This document shows, in pieces, positions 31,599-39,963 of a DNA stretch of 40,597 bases. Source of the stretch: a virus. The translations under genes were made by a program, and so were the position numbers. The stretch spans positions 1-40,597 of the IMG/VR virus record IMGVR_UViG_3300028045_001047; one strand, 5' to 3'. Below the pieces are notes generated by a model. That model was not told where the DNA came from. It worked only from the letters and a program-made list of their open reading frames with translations, and made no database searches. The first letter of the stretch is position 1. Each line of letters opens with the position of its first letter.

Positions 31599-32788
31599 TT
31601 GTATTGATCAATAAATTTTTCTATTGTTTTGTGTAATCTAATGAACATACTATTTGCCATACCGTGATGCACTGGAAGTAGAACACAATTTTTCATGACA
31701 TTATCCGCATTCGAATATCCACTTTCATTAATCTTTTTATCAAATAACTGAGACATTGGTTGTCTTAAAATATTACCAGTAAAACACACTCTTGTTTGTA
31801 TATCATTTTTTTCTAAGTATATTTGAAACTCCTTTCTAGTAAAAGGAGCAAACGAAGACAATAGTATTGGAAATGCTAACCACGCGGTTTGAGTATTTTT
31901 AGTTTGCTCTGGGTTTACAAAAAAATCTAATCCCTCAAAGAAATTAATTTGTCGATCAAAGTTTTCTTGACGAAGTTTCATGTTATCGGATAATTTTTGT
32001 AATTGAACTAATCCAAACGATGCACCAACTTCATTCCCTTCTAGGTTATATCCAGGTAAAGAAAAGATGAATTTTGCGTCATATTCCAAATTATCTACAC
32101 TAATATTAAATCTATTTTCTATTTTTTCACTTTCTTCAAAAAGACTTGAAGATCTTCCCCAGCTTCTCAATAGCAATGCGCGTTCTATTACTTCATCATC
32201 ATTTAAACAAAGAGCTCCACCATTTCCAGCACAATTTATGATATGAGAACCATAAAAACTTGTAATGCTCATATCAGAATATTGACCCGTAGATATTCCA
32301 TTTATTTCAGATCCTAATGTATCTGCACTATCTTGTATAACTTTTAAATTATACTTATTTGCTATTCTTCTTATTTCAGGCCAATTACAAATGTTTCCTA
32401 AAAGATCTGGTGCTAATATAGCAACAGTATTATCTGTTATCATATACTCTATTTGATTTTCATCTATACAAAAAGTTCTTTCTTTCACATCAACAAAAGC
32501 GGGAATTAAATTATTTTTTACAATACTACTGACAGTCGTGCCAAATGTTAATGCTGGTGTAATCACTTCAGATCCTTTAGGAAAATCAAATGATTCTATT
32601 CCTAAATGCAACGCACTAGATCCACTATTCACATATAAGCATTTTTTCTTTTTAAAAATTCTTGCTATTTTTTCTTCAAATAATTTACTGTATTTTCCCA
32701 TCTGTGTAGATTCGTGTAAACATTTTACCACAGCATCAATTTCTTCTTGGCCATAAACGGTTTTGGCATAAGATATTTTTTCATTCAT
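31595..32788 (-). CDS. CDP-4-keto-6-deoxyglucose 3-dehydratase-like PLP enzyme
   Basis: A 397-residue DegT/DnrJ/EryC1/StrS-family protein. D153 in IQDSADTLG would hold the PLP ring. In SFYGSHIINCAGNGG the lysine that binds PLP in aminotransferases is replaced by His (H182), the hallmark of the 3-dehydratases ColD and RfbH/E1. With cytidylyltransferase and 4,6-dehydratase genes beside it, the likely reaction is C3 deoxygenation of CDP-4-keto-6-deoxyglucose. E1-type enzymes need a reductase partner (E3), which I do not see. Overlaps the upstream rfbG-like gene by 8 bases. Confidence 0.82.
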   Translation of the reverse strand: MNEKISYAKTVYGQEEIDAVVKCLHESTQMGKYSKLFEEKIARIFKKKKCLYVNSGSSALHLGIESFDFPKGSEVITPALTFGTTVSSIVKNNLIPAFVDVKERTFCIDENQIEYMITDNTVAILAPDLLGNICNWPEIRRIANKYNLKVIQDSADTLGSEINGISTGQYSDMSITSFYGSHIINCAGNGGALCLNDDEVIERALLLRSWGRSSSLFEESEKIENRFNISVDNLEYDAKFIFSLPGYNLEGNEVGASFGLVQLQKLSDNMKLRQENFDRQINFFEGLDFFVNPEQTKNTQTAWLAFPILLSSFAPFTRKEFQIYLEKNDIQTRVCFTGNILRQPMSQLFDKKINESGYSNADNVMKNCVLLPVHHGMANSMFIRLHKTIEKFIDQYK

Positions 32789-33809
32789 ACATATATTCCT
32801 CTATTTGTTCGATTGAAAACTTTTTCATATCCTTTTTGTTTATATGAGAGATATACCAATCAAATGTTTTTTCTAAACATTTTTCTATAGACCATTTAGG
32901 AAACCAATTCAAACTATTCTTAGCCTTATTGATGTCTAATTTTAAAAGTTTGTGTTCATGTAAAACACTATCTTTCTCATACGACCATGTAAAGTCGTTT
33001 AGTATATTTTTTTTACAATAATCTAATATATATTTAACCGATTTAATATCATCGTCTTCGGGCCCAAAATTCCACGCATCGCAATATTTTTCAGATTTTT
33101 TATATAAATTTTCTGCTAAAATCATATAACCACATAGAGGTTCTAATACATGTTGCCATGGTCTTATTGCGTCAGGATATCTTATAATAAGTTTTTCTTT
33201 TTTTGTATAGGATCTTATTATATCCGGTATAATTCTATTATCAGATAGATCTCCTCCTCCTATAACATTGCCTGCTCTTGTAGTAGCTAGGGGTATATTA
33301 TAACTTTTTCTAAAAGAATTACTTAATAGTTCACTGCATCCTTTACTACTACTGTAGGGATCATGGCCGCCCATTCTTTCATTTTCTCTATATGGCCAAA
33401 TTATTTCTTTATTTTCATAACATTTGTCTGAAGTTACGTTAACGATACTTTTAATACTAGAATTTTTTTTACATGCTTCTAAAACATTCAATGTACCTAT
33501 TACATTTGTCATGTATGTATCGTAAGGATTCTTATAAGATTCTATAACAAGAGGTTGGGCTGCTAAATGAAAAACTATTTCGGGTTGAAATTTTTCTATA
33601 GTTTTAAAAAGATTTTTTCTGTCTGTTATGCAAAAATTATTATGTTGAATATCATTATTAATCAAATGTATTGAATTTTTAGATATATTTAAACCGTAAC
33701 CACAGACATTTGCTCCTAAATAATTTAACCATAAAGATAACCAACTACCTTTGAATCCTCTATCACCAGTAATAAAAACTTTTCTATTTTTCCAAAAATC
33801 TCTATTCAC
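32781..33809 (-). CDS. rfbG: CDP-glucose 4,6-dehydratase
   Basis: A 342-residue SDR-type enzyme. TGDRGFKGSW (14-23) is the NAD-binding loop special to CDP-glucose dehydratases; VTSDKCYEN (125-133) and Y152-xxx-K156 (PYSSSKGCSELL) form the active site; RAGNVIGGGD and RPWQHVLEPL complete the family pattern. It converts CDP-glucose to CDP-4-keto-6-deoxyglucose. It stands between the genes for the preceding and following steps. Confidence 0.93.
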   Translation of the reverse strand: MNRDFWKNRKVFITGDRGFKGSWLSLWLNYLGANVCGYGLNISKNSIHLINNDIQHNNFCITDRKNLFKTIEKFQPEIVFHLAAQPLVIESYKNPYDTYMTNVIGTLNVLEACKKNSSIKSIVNVTSDKCYENKEIIWPYRENERMGGHDPYSSSKGCSELLSNSFRKSYNIPLATTRAGNVIGGGDLSDNRIIPDIIRSYTKKEKLIIRYPDAIRPWQHVLEPLCGYMILAENLYKKSEKYCDAWNFGPEDDDIKSVKYILDYCKKNILNDFTWSYEKDSVLHEHKLLKLDINKAKNSLNWFPKWSIEKCLEKTFDWYISHINKKDMKKFSIEQIEEYMYE

Positions 33810-33810
33810 T

Positions 33811-34581
33811 TTACCAATTTTTCCAAGGTGCGTTTGTTTGCCATAGAGATTCTAATATATTTTTATCTGGTAGTGTGTCCATTGGTCTCCAAAATCCTTC
33901 ATGTTTAAAAGCTTTCAGTTCTCCTCTTTTTGCTAAATTTCGTAAAGGAGTTTCTTCCCAAATAGTAGTATCGTTTTCAATATAACCAATCACTTTGGGA
34001 GACAATACAAAAAACCCAGCATTTATCATCGAACCGTCTCCGTCAGATTTTTCTTGAAATTTTTTTATAGTATCTCCTTCTAATTCTAGATTACCAAATC
34101 TTCCAGGAGGAAAGGCTGTTGTCATTGTTGCTAATTTTTTATGAGATTTATGATACTCTATAGATTTTTTTACATTTATATTTCCGATACCATCTCCATA
34201 AGTAAAACAGAATAATTCATCTTCTGAAACATAATCTTTCACTCTTCTCAATCTTCCGCCGGTCATTGTATCTAATCCAGTATCAATTAAATTTATATTC
34301 CAATCTTCAATATCATTATTATAAAATTTAATATGATTGTTTTTTAAATTTAGATAGATATCGGAATTTTTTCTATGATAATTTAGAAAATAATCTTTTA
34401 TATAATCTCCTTTGTAACCACAACAAACGATAAAATCGTTTACACCATAAGAAGAATAAAGTTTCATTATGTGCCATAATATAGGTTTATTTCCTATTTC
34501 TACCATGGGTTTTGGTTTATATACTGTTTCTTCGCTTAATCTAGTACCTAGACCTCCCGCAAGTATTACACATTTTATCAT
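33811..34581 (-). CDS. rfbF: Glucose-1-phosphate cytidylyltransferase
   Basis: A 256-residue nucleotidyltransferase. LAGGLGTRL (7-15) and KPKPM (22-26) are the nucleotide-binding motifs; TYGDGIGN, INAGFFVLSPKVI and WRPMDT are typical of the cytidylyltransferase branch. It makes CDP-glucose, the first step for dideoxyhexoses. ATG chosen behind GGAAAG; a TTG 15 bases earlier is less likely. The start overlaps the stop of a 30-codon frame (ATGA). Confidence 0.93.
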   Translation of the reverse strand: MIKCVILAGGLGTRLSEETVYKPKPMVEIGNKPILWHIMKLYSSYGVNDFIVCCGYKGDYIKDYFLNYHRKNSDIYLNLKNNHIKFYNNDIEDWNINLIDTGLDTMTGGRLRRVKDYVSEDELFCFTYGDGIGNINVKKSIEYHKSHKKLATMTTAFPPGRFGNLELEGDTIKKFQEKSDGDGSMINAGFFVLSPKVIGYIENDTTIWEETPLRNLAKRGELKAFKHEGFWRPMDTLPDKNILESLWQTNAPWKNW

Positions 34582-34670
34582 AAGAAATCTTTCCAAATAA
34601 ATGGTTTTTTATTATTATAATTTTTATACCAAATAAAGATGTTTAAAGAGGGTTGTTGAAAACTTTGCAT
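34578..34670 (-). CDS. 30-codon frame coupled to rfbF, possible gene remnant
   Basis: MQSFQQPSLNIFIWYKNYNN and a short end, WKDFL, whose stop overlaps the rfbF start as ATGA. The overlap suggests that ribosomes reach rfbF through it. It reads across the oxygenase-like stub in another frame. It may be the tail of a deleted gene. Confidence 0.35.
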   Translation of the reverse strand: MQSFQQPSLNIFIWYKNYNNKKPFIWKDFL

Positions 34671-34701
34671 TTTCAATTTTATCTAAAATATATTTAAACA
34701 T
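34624..34701 (-). pseudogene. N-terminal stub of a possible 2OG-Fe(II) oxygenase-like gene
   Basis: A 25-codon frame, starting across the pyruvyltransferase-like stop, reads KIENAKFSTTLFKHLYLV and then stops. This resembles the opening of 2-oxoglutarate oxygenases in phages (KIE-AxF...PFxHLYI). The catalytic part is absent, so this would be a remnant left by a deletion. Identification from so short a piece is weak. Confidence 0.35.
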
Positions 34702-35404
34702 TATCTTTCACTATATCTATTAACTGTTTTTGATTATAGTGTGTGTAATCGAAAAAAATAGGTTTCTCATAAGATGAAGCTTTTTTTACTTCTAAGTTTA
34801 TTGAAGAAAAATAATCTTTAAACTTTACATCATCTCCTGTAAGTTTATTTACGCTTTTTGCCCATGAGGAAGGAATTCCATAAGAATGAGCGACTATTAT
34901 ACCATGTAAAGAAGACGATATAATTTTTTCACATTCAGAAATTTCTTCAGCTACCCGCAAAGGATTATTATTAATCACATTAATAATCTTATATTCATTT
35001 TTATATTTTTCGTTTATTAACTCATAATCAACATAATGAGGTACAATTCCTATTTTATGTTTTTTTATTTTCTCTGGACAAAATAATGGTAATATGGTTG
35101 CAGCATCTCCATATATTTCTGGACATTTTCCACCAGATTCCAATATTTTTTTTCTAGTTAATGGTCCTCTGACAAATTTATAATCTGCATTGGGATTAAT
35201 TTTGTCATTAGCGTCTATGATACCAGAGCCAAAAACTTTCATATCATTTCTAGCAAATCTTATTATAGAACCAATCATCATAGCATCAGATATGTCTATG
35301 TTATTTGTCATATTAAATTTTTTTATTTTTAAAAAATTTAATATAAATGGTGTTAAAAAATCTCCAAAATTTGGTTTAGAATATACACCCCAAAAAAAAT
35401 TCAT
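34694..35404 (-). CDS. Polysaccharide pyruvyltransferase-family protein
   Basis: A 236-residue GT-B-like protein. NFGDFLTPFILNFL near the start, FVRGPLTRKKILESGG with YGDAATILP in the middle, and SSLHGIIVAHSYGIPS near residue 170 are the motifs of PF04230 (CsaB/WcaK-like). Such enzymes add pyruvyl ketals to surface sugars; some members are glycosyltransferases. It starts in a TAATG overlap with the SDR stop. Strongly A+T-rich. Confidence 0.8.
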   Translation of the reverse strand: MNFFWGVYSKPNFGDFLTPFILNFLKIKKFNMTNNIDISDAMMIGSIIRFARNDMKVFGSGIIDANDKINPNADYKFVRGPLTRKKILESGGKCPEIYGDAATILPLFCPEKIKKHKIGIVPHYVDYELINEKYKNEYKIINVINNNPLRVAEEISECEKIISSSLHGIIVAHSYGIPSSWAKSVNKLTGDDVKFKDYFSSINLEVKKASSYEKPIFFDYTHYNQKQLIDIVKDNV

Positions 35405-36030
35405 TAAACATTTCCTCCATGCATCTGAATAACTGTTCTGTTAATATAAGGTTGTTCATATAACAATGTGTATATCAATCTGGATACTTCATATGATTGT
35501 ATAAGTCTTTTCATCGGATGATTTTTTCTTTTTTTATTAACATTTTCTAAATCTTTTCTTCTTTGGGTCATACCAGAATCTTCTATAGCCGAAGGAGCAA
35601 TTCCCACAAGCTGTTGTTTGGGAGTTCTTAACTCCTTTCTTTCAATATATTGATTGAGTAAAGCTTTACTCAATGCGTAAGTATTATCATATGATCCAAC
35701 AAACGCACTATAGGAACTTATTATACAAATTCTAGCTTTATCATTGTACTCTATTATCTTATCACACATTTCAACTACACTAATGAAATTTGTATACATG
35801 CTATTTTCTTTTTCCGCATCTGTTAATTCATATGATTTTTTTGGATACATTACTCCGTGACAAAAGACATATCTATCTGCATCTAGATGATTATCTATTT
35901 CTTCTGTTCTTATTTCGATTGGCGGTAGGCCAAAGTTCTTGTTATTCGGATTAACTCCTTTGAGTGAAATTATATATTTAAAATTTTTGGCTATAGTGGT
36001 TTTATGACCTGTAATAACGACTTTATTCAT
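35404..36030 (-). CDS. Short-chain dehydrogenase/reductase
   Basis: A 208-residue SDR. The N-terminal glycine motif is altered (TGHKTTIAKN in place of TGxxxGIG); N81, S105/S106 and Y118-xxx-K122 (YALSK) form the catalytic set. It could reduce the 4-keto group of the CDP-sugar made by its neighbours, as final ketoreductases do, but that is inference from context. It is shorter than most SDRs (about 250). Confidence 0.75.
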   Translation of the reverse strand: MNKVVITGHKTTIAKNFKYIISLKGVNPNNKNFGLPPIEIRTEEIDNHLDADRYVFCHGVMYPKKSYELTDAEKENSMYTNFISVVEMCDKIIEYNDKARICIISSYSAFVGSYDNTYALSKALLNQYIERKELRTPKQQLVGIAPSAIEDSGMTQRRKDLENVNKKRKNHPMKRLIQSYEVSRLIYTLLYEQPYINRTVIQMHGGNV

Positions 36031-36063
36031 AAGATTATGTATTTATTTTTTTACAATTATGTC

Positions 36064-36171
36064 TTACTGAATTGAATAAGGTGACTGATTTTTTTCTATG
36101 ACTATTTTTTTGATTTGGAATTTATCTTCTGTGTGTAAGGTTTCATAATAACCCCAAGGTTTATTAATCAT
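36064..36171 (-). pseudogene. Truncated phosphomannose isomerase-type cupin (35 codons)
   Basis: MINKPWGYYETLHTEDKFQI, then KKIVIEKNQSPYSIQ and a stop. This is the opening of the type II phosphomannose isomerase/cupin domain (RPWGxYExL...KxKxIxVxPGxxLSLQ), but the metal-binding His motif that should follow is missing. It overlaps the DxD glycosyltransferase end. Probably the left end of a deleted sugar-metabolism gene; it could still be translated. Confidence 0.6.
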
Positions 36172-36868
36172 TATACCAATACTCCTTTACCCATTCACGA
36201 GGTTCATATGTTACACCCCAAGGTTGAACTGTTGTACTTATAGCTTCTTCGATACTTGGTTGGCCATGGAAACAAACGATTGAAGTGTCTTTCGGTAATC
36301 CTTCTTCGTAACATTCATACTTATACGAACGAAGTTTTCCCGGATATAATCTTTGAAGTAAATCAGGTGATTTTATCAACGCATGTAGAAACTCACCATC
36401 ACCTCTAAAATTTCTCATGATCTCATTTTTATGTTTTAAAAAGAAATCCCATATTTTAGAACACTCTAAACTATCCCAAGCCAAGACACCGGATTGTAAA
36501 ACGCCAACATATTGCCTAATGTCTTCATACTTCGAATTGTTTATTCCGAGATTTTCAATACCCATAAATTCACCATCGTAATCCAATAACCAATCTATGT
36601 TGCTTGTGATAATAGTATCTAAATCAAGAAACACATACTTCCCGATACCGTTTCTGATTGTGGTCTCGGGACTGAACAATTGCATCTTGTTCCACCAACC
36701 ACCTAGATCCATAGGAAGTTCTAGACACTTCACACCCGGGACTGGCTTATCAGTATAACAAAAGAATTTGTGATCTACTGTAACGTTTTTTGCAACACCT
36801 TCTTGAAGGTTGAGTACATAATCATCGCTAAACTTATCACCGGTTTTAACGCATACTACATTAATCAT
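36164..36868 (-). CDS. Glycosyltransferase with DxD motif (GT8-like)
   Basis: A 234-residue GT-A protein. VFLDLDTII (79-87) carries the DxD (D82, D84); GVLQSGVLAWDS and FRGDGEFLHAL match the substrate side of glycogenin/GT8-like phage enzymes; VCFHGQPS ends with the metal-binding His. It probably adds a hexose during envelope or virion glycosylation. The start overlaps the end of the methyltransferase gene by 8 bases. Confidence 0.78.
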   Translation of the reverse strand: MINVVCVKTGDKFSDDYVLNLQEGVAKNVTVDHKFFCYTDKPVPGVKCLELPMDLGGWWNKMQLFSPETTIRNGIGKYVFLDLDTIITSNIDWLLDYDGEFMGIENLGINNSKYEDIRQYVGVLQSGVLAWDSLECSKIWDFFLKHKNEIMRNFRGDGEFLHALIKSPDLLQRLYPGKLRSYKYECYEEGLPKDTSIVCFHGQPSIEEAISTTVQPWGVTYEPREWVKEYWYND

Positions 36869-37502
36869 TAGGCACCAACTTAATTAAATTGTGATAGACA
36901 TATTCAATGCTGTAATCTTTTTCCCAAAGATCTAAAGCCCATTGATACCAGGATTCTCGACCGTCAATATCATGTAAAAATACAACAGCGTCCTTCTTAA
37001 CTAAAATTTTTATTGTAGCTAAACATGCACCACGCGCAAGACCATCCACTAAAAAGACATCAATATCAGATAAATCAATTTCTGGTGGGTTTATATATTC
37101 AGTTAGTCCTGCTGTCACTTCTTCGAATGGAGTAGATATTACATTAAACGGAATGTTACCATCTGGAGTAGTAAAGGCTATAGAAGCATATGATGCTTCT
37201 TTATGAAGATACAAGAATTGTTCATCTGTTGGCGCGAGATGATTATTTACGGCAGATTTTACTTTATTATACCAGTCTGTATGATGCTCAACACTAATGA
37301 TTTGTGTATCGACTTTGTTTTTAATTATTTCATTAACATACCACAAAGTCGAACCACCAGAGCCCCACTCCAGATATTTTTTACCATCTCCGAAGTATGA
37401 ATAGATAGCTTCTCTTCCACTCAGAGACATTTGGTTGTTGTTCATTACTTCATCAAATATATCTTTTTCACTTTTATCTAAACCAACAATATCAAATTTC
37501 AT
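36861..37502 (-). CDS. Class I SAM-dependent methyltransferase-like protein
   Basis: A 213-residue protein. YLEWGSGGST (43-52) is motif I for SAM binding, IISVEHH supplies the acidic residue of the second strand, and DVFLVDGLARGACLATI a DG motif. This branch is common in phages and surface-polysaccharide loci; the substrate may be a sugar. It stands 3 bases from the IscA-like gene and overlaps the DxD transferase. Confidence 0.7.
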   Translation of the reverse strand: MKFDIVGLDKSEKDIFDEVMNNNQMSLSGREAIYSYFGDGKKYLEWGSGGSTLWYVNEIIKNKVDTQIISVEHHTDWYNKVKSAVNNHLAPTDEQFLYLHKEASYASIAFTTPDGNIPFNVISTPFEEVTAGLTEYINPPEIDLSDIDVFLVDGLARGACLATIKILVKKDAVVFLHDIDGRESWYQWALDLWEKDYSIEYVYHNLIKLVPND

Positions 37503-37505
37503 ATC

Positions 37506-37832
37506 CTAAAATCCTATACTTTCACCACACCCACACGTTGTTTTCACATTTGGATTATCTATCACAAATGATTGTGAGAAGATTGTGTCTTTAAAATCTA
37601 AAGTAGAACCTTCGAGATACATCATGCTCATTGGATCTACCACCACTCTTTCTCCTATGTATATATCATCTTCTTCAGGTTTAGATATGTCAAAGTTATA
37701 CTTGAATCCGGTACAGCCACCACCTTGTATTTCTATACGAAACACGTTATCGTTAGGTTTTGGCGCAAGTCCCATTCCATCTCCATATAAGACGAGTTCC
37801 ACTCTTTTCTGTGCAGCTTCTGATATATTCAT
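37506..37832 (-). CDS. A-type iron-sulfur carrier (IscA/ErpA family)
   Basis: A 108-residue protein with the three conserved cysteines, C40 (GGGCTGFKY) and C100/C102 (TTCGCGES). It would carry or deliver Fe-S clusters. Phage versions are known from aquatic T4-like phages. Chosen start is the ATG in an ATGA overlap with the upstream membrane-protein stop, with GGCGGA before it; a TTG 15 bases earlier is unlikely. Confidence 0.92.
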   Translation of the reverse strand: MNISEAAQKRVELVLYGDGMGLAPKPNDNVFRIEIQGGGCTGFKYNFDISKPEEDDIYIGERVVVDPMSMMYLEGSTLDFKDTIFSQSFVIDNPNVKTTCGCGESIGF

Positions 37833-38095
37833 TTTGTATTCCGCCAAATATCTTTCTCAATATTATTTCGTTTTTTCTGCGCATTTATCTTTTCTAAATG
37901 CTTTTTTGATATTTTGATTTGTCTGCGTTTCTCAAACCAAATATCAATATATTTCTTCATGGTGTATAGAACAGCCATTACTATAAGTGTAATAACTAAC
38001 TCAACAAACCATGGATATCCAGTACCCAGTGATACACCCCAAAGATTCACTCCTTCATTTTGATGTGTTTCTATTGTTATTGTTTTCTGTTGCAT
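37829..38095 (-). CDS. Small membrane protein with basic cytosolic tail
   Basis: An 88-residue protein: a 25-residue polar start, one membrane span (about 29-46, PWFVELVITLIVMAVLYTMK), then a long Lys/Arg-rich helix (EKRRQIKISKKHLEKINAQK). Tight overlaps on both sides place it in the same operon as the IscA-like gene and nrdB. Function unknown. Confidence 0.65.
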   Translation of the reverse strand: MQQKTITIETHQNEGVNLWGVSLGTGYPWFVELVITLIVMAVLYTMKKYIDIWFEKRRQIKISKKHLEKINAQKKRNNIEKDIWRNTK

Positions 38096-38373
38096 TATTG
38101 TGCTACCATATCTTTGAATTCGTTTACGAGTGTCATTGTATAGACTCCAAGCAAAAAGATATTCATTACAATTAGTGCTCTATCCTGCCACATCATACCA
38201 ACAATTGACCAGCATATGAAACAAAACAATCCAGTAAACATATTATATGGAAATAAATTAGACGCGCTTAAAATGGCAGTAATGATGCCAGTAATACTAC
38301 CTAACCATTTTAACCACCAAGAAAATCCTTCTGATGGTGTTGTTTTTTCTACAGTGTTAATTTCTTCGTCCAT
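38095..38373 (-). CDS. Small multi-span membrane protein
   Basis: A 92-residue protein with about three hydrophobic segments (WLGSITGIITAILSAS, MFTGLFCFICWSIVGMMW, ALIVMNIFLLGVYTMTLV) after an acidic N-terminus. Its size and segments resemble small membrane proteins of aquatic phages. It is not clearly a holin, as no endolysin is near. It overlaps both neighbours. Confidence 0.65.
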   Translation of the reverse strand: MDEEINTVEKTTPSEGFSWWLKWLGSITGIITAILSASNLFPYNMFTGLFCFICWSIVGMMWQDRALIVMNIFLLGVYTMTLVNEFKDMVAQ

Positions 38374-38800
38374 ATTGTCTATTCTCTACTATATGTTTCG
38401 GCTTTCGTCTATAATTACCGATGGTTTCATTGTACCATCCATCTTCTTCTAAGACATTGTTCAAAAACTGTTGTTTCACTTCTTCATAATTACAATCACC
38501 GCGAGTGATGTGTAGAGATAGTATTTCTCGTTTAAAGTCCATTATATCATATTTTTCTATGTCTGTCAATAGAACTTTAGAACTACCGTAGTATTCTTTC
38601 CAGTCGCTTTCAGAACGAACGCGTTTCTTTTTACCTTTTACTTTTCGAATGTTATAAAAGTATTTTCTACCAATATATTTTTTGTTATTTATTTTATTCG
38701 TGATACAATAAACGAACCCTTCGAACTTTTCTATATTTTCAGTTTCGAAGGGTCCGTTGTTGAAGATCCAGGAATTTTCGTAGGAGGATTCTAATCCCAT
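38357..38800 (-). CDS. GIY-YIG-type nuclease
   Basis: A 147-residue protein. FVYCITNKINNKKYIGRKYF (29-48) is a GIY-YIG motif (as FVY...YIG, with catalytic-type R45), followed by a basic loop (KVKGKKKRVRSESDWKEYYG), as in T4-like phage endonucleases. It may cut DNA or act as a homing-type enzyme. Start overlaps the zinc-ribbon gene end by 10 bases; its stop overlaps the next start. Confidence 0.78.
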   Translation of the reverse strand: MGLESSYENSWIFNNGPFETENIEKFEGFVYCITNKINNKKYIGRKYFYNIRKVKGKKKRVRSESDWKEYYGSSKVLLTDIEKYDIMDFKREILSLHITRGDCNYEEVKQQFLNNVLEEDGWYNETIGNYRRKPKHIVENRQYGRRN

Positions 38801-38988
38801 TCTTCATCGTCAATGGAATCGTCAAAATCAGGTTCCCAAGGCATACTATCTTTATCAACTATTTCTAGTGTTTTTTCACCACAAAATGGACAATAGTTCG
38901 ATTCTTGTATTTCGTTGTGATGTAGTTTAAACATAGCACCACATTCGGTACAATTATATGATTGTATTATGAGATCGTCATTCGACAT
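38791..38988 (-). CDS. Zinc-ribbon protein
   Basis: A 65-residue protein. CTEC (13-16) and CPFC (33-36) form a rubredoxin-like zinc ribbon; the last 20 residues are very acidic (EPDFDDSIDDEEWD). It is set between the nuclease and nrdB. The role may be regulatory or in RNA polymerase or nucleic-acid contacts; unknown. Confidence 0.7.
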   Translation of the reverse strand: MSNDDLIIQSYNCTECGAMFKLHHNEIQESNYCPFCGEKTLEIVDKDSMPWEPDFDDSIDDEEWD

Positions 38989-39009
38989 AGGTTATCCTTT
39001 ATTCTAGTT

Positions 39010-39963
39010 TTAAGTAGCCCATACTTCGTCCCAGTTTCCTGTCAGAGCACCTTTGGCATAATCTGTTGCACGATTTTCAAAGAAGTTTGTGTGAATAGGT
39101 GCGTTGACCATTTCTTCTACCCAGGGTAATGGATTCTTTTTCACTTTAAATATACCTTTCATTCCCATTGAAATAAGTCTTCTGTCTGCTATATATCTAA
39201 CATAAGTTTTTACTTCTTCTTCTGTCAGATTTTCCATTTGACCCATTGTAAACGCAAGGTCAATAAACTTATCTTCTAGTTCCACCATCTTTGTTGCAAT
39301 TGTATATATTTGACCTTTTGTTTCGTCGTTCCATACTTTACGATTTTCTTCAACGTATTCACGAAACAATCGAATCATTCCTTCAGCGTGCATTGTTTCA
39401 TCTACAATTGACCATGTGACAATCTGACCCATGCCTTTCATTTTACCATGACGTGGGAAGTTCAACAACATAATGAATGACGAAAACAATGCAAGACCTT
39501 CCGTAAAGGCACTTGTTGCAGCCACATTAATCGGAATCGAATCAGAGTTAAATGAGGTGAAGTACTCGTGTTTTTCTTTCATAGCATCATATTCATAGAA
39601 CTCATTGTATGTAGACTCAGGCATACCCAAAGTTTCAATCAGATGCGAGTAAGCTGCGATGTGTAATGCTTCTCTTGCTGCAAAACCAAGAAGCATCATA
39701 CGAACTTCCGGTTGCGGAAAATATGGAAGATAGTTATTTACATATCCAGATGCCACATCAATGTCAGACTGTGTAAAGAAACGGAAGATTTGTGTAAGAA
39801 AATACTTTTCTTCTTGTGACAATCGATTCTTCCAATCTTTTACATCTTCCATCATCGGTATTTCTGAGTGAAGCCAATGTGACTGTTCATGTTGGAGCCA
39901 ATAATCATAAGCCCACGGATAGTTAAAGGGTTTGAAATAAGGTCTTTCTTCTGTTAGATTCAT
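39010..39963 (-). CDS. nrdB: Ribonucleotide reductase class Ia small subunit NrdB
   Basis: A 317-residue di-iron protein. Ligands D67, E98 and H101, then the E of TEGLALF and the E/H of DETMHAEG, are all present, and Y105 stands where the radical tyrosine is expected (spacing from E98/H101 as in E. coli). It pairs with NrdA to make deoxynucleotides for replication. Start is the ATG in an ATGA overlap with the cupin stop. Confidence 0.95.
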   Translation of the reverse strand: MNLTEERPYFKPFNYPWAYDYWLQHEQSHWLHSEIPMMEDVKDWKNRLSQEEKYFLTQIFRFFTQSDIDVASGYVNNYLPYFPQPEVRMMLLGFAAREALHIAAYSHLIETLGMPESTYNEFYEYDAMKEKHEYFTSFNSDSIPINVAATSAFTEGLALFSSFIMLLNFPRHGKMKGMGQIVTWSIVDETMHAEGMIRLFREYVEENRKVWNDETKGQIYTIATKMVELEDKFIDLAFTMGQMENLTEEEVKTYVRYIADRRLISMGMKGIFKVKKNPLPWVEEMVNAPIHTNFFENRATDYAKGALTGNWDEVWAT

